Positions 5,941 through 9,796 of a stretch of 9,796 bases of DNA are shown here, one piece after another. Within the stretch, counting starts at the first letter, position 1; every line of letters starts with the position of its first letter. The translations under genes and the position numbers were made by a program. The DNA is from JBDHZK01 sp039811865 (GTDB lineage Bacteria > Actinomycetota > Actinomycetes > Propionibacteriales > Propionibacteriaceae). The DNA is taken from the NCBI GenBank assembly GCA_039811865.1, contig JBDHZK010000104.1:1-9796 (forward strand), read 5' to 3'. The notes below the pieces were generated by a model. It saw only the letters and a program-made list of their open reading frames with translations, ran no database searches and was not told where the DNA came from.

Positions 5941-6809
5941 GCATCGTCGTCGGCTATCGACCCCAGGAGCGGCGGACCGGTGCTCTGGACTTGGCGCGCG
6001 GGTTCGCAGAGTCGTCCGGACTTCCGTTGGTGGTCTGTTGCGTCGTCCCAGATCGCTGGCAGCCGGTGTCCCCGGCGCGGGCCACCGACTCCGATTACGG
6101 CGCATACCTGCAGGGTCTGGCGAAGGACGCCCTGAACGCGGCCCGCGATGTGCTGCAGGGGTGCCGGGCAGACGTCACGTACGACATCGTGACTGCCCGC
6201 TCGGCCTCCTCCGGGCTACTGCAGTCGGCAAGCGCGCACGAGGGTCAGATCCTGGTCGTCGGATCGTCCTCGGACGGGCGTTGGGGCCATATCGCGCTGG
6301 GGACGGTGGCCGACCGGCTGATGCACTCCTCGCCGATCCCGGTGGCGGTGCCTCCCCGAGGCGAGCACTGGGCTCCGGGTCAGCGGGTGACCCGACTCAC
6401 CGTCGCCGCCGACGGAACCGAGGGCACCCACGCGCTCCTGGCCCGGGCCGCGGCGGTGGCCGGGCAGGTCGGTGCCGTCATGCGGGCCGTCACCTTCGCG
6501 ATCCGCCCCGGAAAGATGTACCCGCCGGTGGTTTCGCCCCGCATCGAGGACGAGATCGTCGAACGATGGCGTGTTGGTGCGAAGGCGGAACTCGAGTCGG
6601 CCGCAGCCGGGATCGACCCGGAGCCGGAGCAACGCATCATCGACGGCACCGACTGGGAGGACGCGCTGAGCTTCCTCGACTGGGACGACGGCGACGTCCT
6701 GGTGGTGGGCTCCAGCAGCGACCAGCCACTGGCCAGCCGCGTGTTTCTGGGTTCGACGGCCGCGCGGATTCTGCGGCACTCTCCGGTGCCCGTGGTCGTG
6801 GTTCCCTGA
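5937..6809 (+). CDS. Tandem-domain universal stress protein (UspA family)
   Basis: This 290-residue cytoplasmic protein holds two UspA domains, about 1-138 and 141-290. Each ends with a version of the ATP-binding glycine-rich motif and the terminal beta-strand: VVGSSSDGRWGHIALGTVAD then SSPIPVAV (107-137), and VVGSSSDQPLASRVFLGSTA then HSPVPVVVV (265-289). Domain 1 starts SIVVGYRPQ, with Tyr where many USPs have the nucleotide-contacting Asp (VGVDGS). Domain 2 keeps VAADGT (D149), so the two sites may differ in nucleotide binding. The ATG overlaps the permease stop by four bases, and GGAG at 5924-5927 can serve as the ribosome binding site. ATP-dependent control of the permease or a stress role linked to it is inferred from the operon alone. 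A strong hairpin overlaps its stop codon. Confidence 0.93.
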   Translation: MSIVVGYRPQERRTGALDLARGFAESSGLPLVVCCVVPDRWQPVSPARATDSDYGAYLQGLAKDALNAARDVLQGCRADVTYDIVTARSASSGLLQSASAHEGQILVVGSSSDGRWGHIALGTVADRLMHSSPIPVAVPPRGEHWAPGQRVTRLTVAADGTEGTHALLARAAAVAGQVGAVMRAVTFAIRPGKMYPPVVSPRIEDEIVERWRVGAKAELESAAAGIDPEPEQRIIDGTDWEDALSFLDWDDGDVLVVGSSSDQPLASRVFLGSTAARILRHSPVPVVVVP

Positions 6810-6841
6810 GCCTGGCCCCGCCCTGGGCAGGCTCAGGGAAC
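6801..6841. terminator. Bidirectional terminator hairpin between the USP and DUF2089 genes
   Basis: GTTCCCTGAGCCTG (6801-6814) and CAGGCTCAGGGAAC (6828-6841) form a perfect 14-bp stem with a 13-base loop. It begins in the last codons of the USP gene, includes its TGA (6807-6809), and ends 23 bases before the stop of the converging DUF2089 gene. The symmetry and position fit termination in both directions. There is no long T-tract. Confidence 0.75.
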
Positions 6842-6864
6842 GCGCCGTCTCGTCGTCCTGGCTC

Positions 6865-7257
6865 TCAGTCCGGCAGCCCGGCCAGCAGCTTGGCCGCCTC
6901 GCTCGGAGACAGCGCCCCCGAGCGGACTTCGTCCAAGACCTGGTCTCGGGTGAGGACGGCGGCGGGCTCCGCCTCGCCGCTCAGCCCCAACTTGACCAGG
7001 ACGGCGGTGAAGCGCTGCCGGGCGGTGGGATAGGACACGCCGAGGTGTTTCTCGACCTCGCGCAGGTTGCCGCGGGAGGCGAGGAACACTCGCAACAGCT
7101 CCAGTTCCTTCTCGTCCAGGGCGCAGAACTCGCAGGAGCCGAACTCCCCAGCCAACTCGCTGCCGCAGCTATGGCAACCCAGGCGGGTGGTGACCAGGTC
7201 TCCACCGCAGACGGGGCAGTCCGCCGGGGCCCGGTAGGTCTTGCGCCCTTCGCTCAC
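6865..7257 (-). CDS. DUF2089 family zinc-ribbon/helix-turn-helix protein
   Basis: This 130-residue protein matches DUF2089, a family of unknown function that looks like a DNA-binding regulator. The N terminus is a zinc ribbon: CPVCGGD (C14, C17) and CHSCG (C28, C31), with an extra CEFC pair (C42, C45). Residues 62-82 (RGNLREVEKHLGVSYPTARQR) form a predicted helix-turn-helix in the conserved RGN...VEK.LG.SYPTAR pattern. The C terminus (102-128, TRDQVLDEVRSGALSPSEAAKLL) resembles the short helical module at the start of the upstream protein. The GTG start (7255-7257) overlaps the TGA of the preceding gene by four bases (GTGA), with GAGG about eight bases upstream, so translation is coupled. It probably regulates its own operon; that is inferred. 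Confidence 0.88.
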   Translation of the reverse strand: MSEGRKTYRAPADCPVCGGDLVTTRLGCHSCGSELAGEFGSCEFCALDEKELELLRVFLASRGNLREVEKHLGVSYPTARQRFTAVLVKLGLSGEAEPAAVLTRDQVLDEVRSGALSPSEAAKLLAGLPD

Positions 7258-8198
7258 TGGTTGACCTCGCCCGCCTTGACCTGCGCATAGCCCATCACGA
7301 CGGCGACATCGAGGCGGGCCGAGCCGTTGCCCAGCACGACCTCGTCGGCGGCCCCCGTGTGCGCGCCGGACCAGGCGATCTTGCCAAGCTGGGCCTCGCC
7401 GCGGACCGTCACGTTCGAGTCGTGCTCCAAAGCCACGATCAGCGAACCGGACTCGACCCGCACCCGCGAGCGTCCGGCGGTGATGCGTCCCTTGATGGTC
7501 GCGCTTCCTGCCTGGACGAGCGCGTCGTTGATCTCGGCGACGCGCTCCAGGACGGCTCCGCCAGCAGTCACCCGCACCTTGCCCAGGTAGGGCACTTTGT
7601 CGGTGTTCAGGCTGCCGGCGGTGACCTCGACGTCGACGATGATCGTTGGATTGACGCGCAGGTACAACTCCTTGCCCAGGCTCATGGCGCGCAGTTCGTC
7701 GAGGTTGCGGGGCGGCTTCAGCAACGTGAAGCCGTCCAGGCTCGGGCCGATGTCGCCGTCGCTGGTGACTTCAAGCACCGAGCCGTTGCGCCGAAGGACG
7801 TGTGGACCCTCTGCCGCTGCCGTGGCCACCGAGGAGTCGCCGACGATTCGCACCCGGCGGCCGACCGCGCGGACCGAGATCCGATCGACTCCCTTGGAAC
7901 CGGACGGCCGGCGCGGGGACGGCGGCACCTCCTGGGCGCTCTCCTCGGCCGGCCCGAAGCTGGGTTGGGTGAACTCCTCGCGCGAATGCGGCGAGTACTG
8001 GCGACGCGGTTCGCCGAACAGGTCCTCGTTGGACGGCTCGGTCGGCTTGGACTCGGCGGGGCGGGAAGCGGCGTCTGGTTGGGGGGACGCAGCCGCCTGC
8101 GTCTTGAGAGCGTCGATCCTGCGGGCGGCCTCGGCGGCGTCGATGCGGCCGGCGGCCAGCTCCTCAAGGATGGGCCTGAGGTCGGGGCTGTTCGTCAT
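7254..8198 (-). CDS. SHOCT/YvlB-like N-terminal domain protein with DUF4097-like beta-helix region
   Basis: This 314-residue protein has three parts. Residues 1-33 (LRPILEELAAGRIDAAEAAR) form a short helical module like the N terminus of YvlB/LiaX proteins, called SHOCT-like in current annotation. Residues 34-105 are low complexity, rich in Pro, Ser, Glu and Arg. Residues 106-314 are repetitive Val/Gly-rich beta-strands (VEVTAGSLNT, VRVTAGGAVLE, ALVQAGSATIKG, VRVESGSLIVA), consistent with a DUF4097 or bactofilin-like beta-helix. No signal peptide or membrane segment is seen, so it is probably cytoplasmic or membrane-peripheral. It is cotranslated with the DUF2089 regulator. In Firmicutes, YvlB/LiaX-type proteins belong to cell-envelope stress responses; a similar role here is an inference. 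The ATG start sits six bases after TACTCT with no clear ribosome binding site. Confidence 0.78.
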   Translation of the reverse strand: MTNSPDLRPILEELAAGRIDAAEAARRIDALKTQAAASPQPDAASRPAESKPTEPSNEDLFGEPRRQYSPHSREEFTQPSFGPAEESAQEVPPSPRRPSGSKGVDRISVRAVGRRVRIVGDSSVATAAAEGPHVLRRNGSVLEVTSDGDIGPSLDGFTLLKPPRNLDELRAMSLGKELYLRVNPTIIVDVEVTAGSLNTDKVPYLGKVRVTAGGAVLERVAEINDALVQAGSATIKGRITAGRSRVRVESGSLIVALEHDSNVTVRGEAQLGKIAWSGAHTGAADEVVLGNGSARLDVAVVMGYAQVKAGEVNQ

Positions 8199-8204
8199 GA
8201 TCCG

Positions 8205-8210
8205 AGAGTA
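8205..8210 (-). promoter_or_regulatory. -10 element of the SHOCT-like/DUF2089 operon (leaderless)
   Basis: On the minus strand TACTCT fits TANNNT and is followed by six bases (CGGATC) and the ATG at 8198. The short gap to the upstream AI-2E-family gene (46 bases) also holds a 6-bp stem, GGACTT (8216-8221) with AAGTCC (8233-8238). That stem could end the upstream transcript weakly. Confidence 0.5.
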
Positions 8211-8244
8211 GGCCCGGACTTCAAGGAATGGAAAGTCCCGCTTT

Positions 8245-9471
8245 CTATTCTCGGGGTTGACTCAGGGTGGTGCGCAGGTCTGTTGGCAAGTCTTCGGCAC
8301 CCCGGCTCAGCGCGCGGATGAACGCGCTGAGGAAGGCGATGGTCGGGATGGCCAGCAGCGCACCGACCAGACCGGCGACGGTGGCACCGACGACGATCCC
8401 CAGCAGGACGAGCAGCGGGTGGACCTCTACCGCCTTGCCCATCACCAGGGGCTGCAGGAAGTGACCCTCGATCTGCATCACGGCCACCACGATCGCCAGC
8501 ATGATGACGGCCTTGAACCAGCCGTAGGTAAGCAACGCCAGAGCGACCGCGACGACTCCGGACAAGACCGCCCCGACCACCGGGATGAAGGCGGTCAAGA
8601 AGGTGAGCGCGAACAGCGCGAAGGGAAGCGGGATACCCAACGCGAGGGCCCCGATGAGGACACCCGCGGCGTCGATGAACGCGACGATCACTTGGGCGCG
8701 CATGTAGGCCACCAGGGACGTCCAACCCTTTCGGGCGGCAAGGTCGGTGGCCGGCTCGGCGCGCTTCGGCAAGATCACCCGCATCACCGACGTCCAGATC
8801 TCACGCCCCTGGTACAGGAAGAAGAAGGTCGCGATGATGGCCACGGCCGCGCCGGCGAAGAAGTGACCGATGCGGGTTCCGATGGCGGCGGCGGTCTTCG
8901 CCAGTTCCGCGCGTTGCGCGCTGACGTAGTCGGTCAGTTGCTTGGTCCACTCGTTGATCTGGCTCTGCGAGATGTGCAGCGGGCCGGTCGCCAGCCAGTC
9001 CAGGAAGCTCTGCGCCGCCTTGACCGCTTGGTCGCCCAACTGGGGTAGCTCGCTAGCGATCTGGGTGCCGACCAGAGCCAGAATGCCTGCCACGAACAAG
9101 GCGAGCGCCAAGAGGCCGAGGATCGCGGCGAATAGCGGCTTCACGCCCCATTTGCGCAGCAGCGACGTGAACGGGAACAAGGCCGCGGTCAACAAGATCG
9201 CGATCGCGATCGGTATGGAGACCTCGGAGAAATAGCTGAGGACGTAACCGACCCCGATCAGCACCGCCGCAAACAGCAGCAGCCGCCACGACCAGCCGGC
9301 CGCGATGGACACACCGGCTGGGATGCCCTTCTCCTCATCCGCAGCCGGAACGCCGACCACCTCCACGCACACGGGGCCGTCCGGCAGCTTGACCGGCACA
9401 GGCTCGATCGCGCGGCGAGGCGCGGGAGCGGGCTCGGAACGACCGCGGAAGAACAGGTCCAGCAGCGACAC
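8245..9471 (-). CDS. AI-2E family transporter (PerM/TqsA-like, UPF0118)
   Basis: This 408-residue polytopic membrane protein belongs to the AI-2E exporter superfamily, whose members include quorum-signal exporters, Na+/H+ antiporters and proteins of unknown substrate. About eight membrane segments lie between residues 61 and 385, interrupted by a soluble helical region (about 131-188, ELPQLGDQAVKAAQSFLDWL onward). Family motifs are FIPVVGAVLSG (295-305) and EGHFLQPLVMGKAVEVHPL (325-343). A Pro-rich and acidic cytoplasmic extension of about 55 residues precedes TM1. The GTG at 9471 is chosen because AGAGGAG lies five bases upstream, and the frame beyond it toward 9615 encodes only Gly/Pro-rich intergenic sequence. 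The substrate cannot be assigned. It is divergent from an MFS gene. Confidence 0.92.
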   Translation of the reverse strand: MSLLDLFFRGRSEPAPAPRRAIEPVPVKLPDGPVCVEVVGVPAADEEKGIPAGVSIAAGWSWRLLLFAAVLIGVGYVLSYFSEVSIPIAIAILLTAALFPFTSLLRKWGVKPLFAAILGLLALALFVAGILALVGTQIASELPQLGDQAVKAAQSFLDWLATGPLHISQSQINEWTKQLTDYVSAQRAELAKTAAAIGTRIGHFFAGAAVAIIATFFFLYQGREIWTSVMRVILPKRAEPATDLAARKGWTSLVAYMRAQVIVAFIDAAGVLIGALALGIPLPFALFALTFLTAFIPVVGAVLSGVVAVALALLTYGWFKAVIMLAIVVAVMQIEGHFLQPLVMGKAVEVHPLLVLLGIVVGATVAGLVGALLAIPTIAFLSAFIRALSRGAEDLPTDLRTTLSQPRE

Positions 9472-9494
9472 ATCGACTCCTCTTGTCGTCCCTG

Positions 9495-9500
9495 AGCCTA
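9495..9500 (-). promoter_or_regulatory. Candidate -10 element of the AI-2E-family gene
   Basis: On the minus strand TAGGCT fits TANNNT and lies 23 bases before the GTG at 9471. That leaves a short 5' leader which carries the AGAGGAG ribosome binding site. No -35 consensus is visible. Confidence 0.3.
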
Positions 9501-9636
9501 CGAGGTGCCCGCCTCCCGAACCGATTTGCCCAGACCCGGCGGGTTTGGCGCTGACCGCGCCGGAGCCGGTTGCGGGTGCGATTCGGGGTGGTGGTCGACC
9601 CCGGATCTCACACACAACCGGAGGGCCCGGCCCGAC

Positions 9637-9642
9637 TAGCCT
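9637..9642 (+). promoter_or_regulatory. -10 element of the MFS gene (leaderless)
   Basis: TAGCCT fits TANNNT and is separated from the GTG at 9649 by six bases (GAGCGA), the same geometry as greA. There is no purine-rich ribosome binding site beyond this spacer. Confidence 0.45.
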
Positions 9643-9648
9643 GAGCGA

Positions 9649-9796
9649 GTGCCGCCTCGACTCCCAGCCCTGCCCAGAACCGTCTGGGTGCTTACGCTGG
9701 CGGCATTCTTCGTCGCCCTCGGCTTCGGAGTGATGATTCCGGTACTGCCCATCTTCGGCCGGTCTTTCGGGGTGTCGAACTTCCTGGTCGGCGTGG
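9649..9796 (+). CDS. MFS transporter, N-terminal fragment (continues past the window end)
   Basis: From the GTG at 9649 the frame is open to the window edge for 49 codons. After a short basic N terminus (VPPRLPALPR), a first membrane helix follows (VWVLTLAAFFVALGFGVMIP), then VLPIFGRSFGVSNFLVGV. The combination FGVMIPVLPIF plus a following FGVSN..VG is typical of TM1 and the first loop of drug-efflux-type major facilitator proteins. The substrate is unknown. The gene is divergent from the AI-2E-family gene across 177 bases that contain no other ORF I can support. Confidence 0.82.
   Translation, partial: MPPRLPALPRTVWVLTLAAFFVALGFGVMIPVLPIFGRSFGVSNFLVGV

Noticed and set aside
7359..8321. 320-codon plus-strand frame opposite the SHOCT-like gene
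   Set aside because: It is antisense to a gene with a coherent domain order and a coupled downstream partner, and has no recognisable domain of its own.
9472..9615. Longer start for the AI-2E-family protein at 9615
   Set aside because: The extra 48 residues are Gly/Pro/Ser-rich with no family resemblance, whereas the GTG at 9471 has AGAGGAG at good spacing.
1..9796. tRNA or rRNA genes, CRISPR array, transposase or phage genes
   Set aside because: I looked through the intergenic regions for tRNA-like arms and regularly spaced repeats and saw none. No protein matches a mobile-element or defence family.

Overview
The window is GC-rich chromosomal DNA from an actinobacterium. The strongest taxonomic marker is a mycothiol S-conjugate amidase gene (mca), because mycothiol is made only by Actinobacteria. 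A DUF4307 gene, GTG starts, hairpins without U-tracts and several start codons placed about 6-7 bases behind a -10 hexamer agree with this. A Propionibacteriales-like host is possible but not shown by the sequence.

Layout. Positions 1-505 hold no intact gene. They contain a decayed minus-strand remnant of the 5' end of a YyaL/DUF255 (thioredoxin-domain) gene at about 132-293, a 36-bp interrupted dyad at 330-365 and an 18-bp LacI-type palindrome at 428-445. Next come a LacI-family regulator (506-1579, +) and a small unrecognised ORF with an excellent ribosome binding site (1650-1871, +). Convergent to these is the minus-strand pair mca (3070-2105) and a short single-pass membrane protein (2123-1881). 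Divergent from mca are a DUF4307 membrane protein (3196-3639, +) and greA (3682-4188, +). From memory, greA, DUF4307, mca, short protein and then a DUF255 gene is the order in mycobacteria (Rv1080c-Rv1084). The window therefore looks like an ancestral block whose DUF255 member has decayed and been separated from the rest by a lacI-containing segment.

After a 315-bp intergenic region comes a two-gene operon: an APC-superfamily amino acid/polyamine permease (4504-5940) and a tandem-domain universal stress protein (5937-6809), joined by an ATGA overlap. A 14-bp perfect hairpin separates it from a converging minus-strand operon. That operon has a SHOCT/YvlB-like plus DUF4097-like beta-helix protein (8198-7254) followed, with a GTGA overlap, by a DUF2089 zinc-ribbon/HTH protein (7257-6865). 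The last genes are an AI-2E/PerM-family membrane protein (9471-8245, -) and the start of an MFS transporter (9649 to the window end, +).

Most genes are ordinary. The points most worth a second look are the pseudogenised DUF255 remnant, the recurrent leaderless start geometry at up to five genes, the two dyads upstream of lacI, the shared helical motif in the DUF2089 and SHOCT-like pair, and the permease-USP coupling. I see no CRISPR array, transposase, tRNA or rRNA, and no defence or biosynthetic system.
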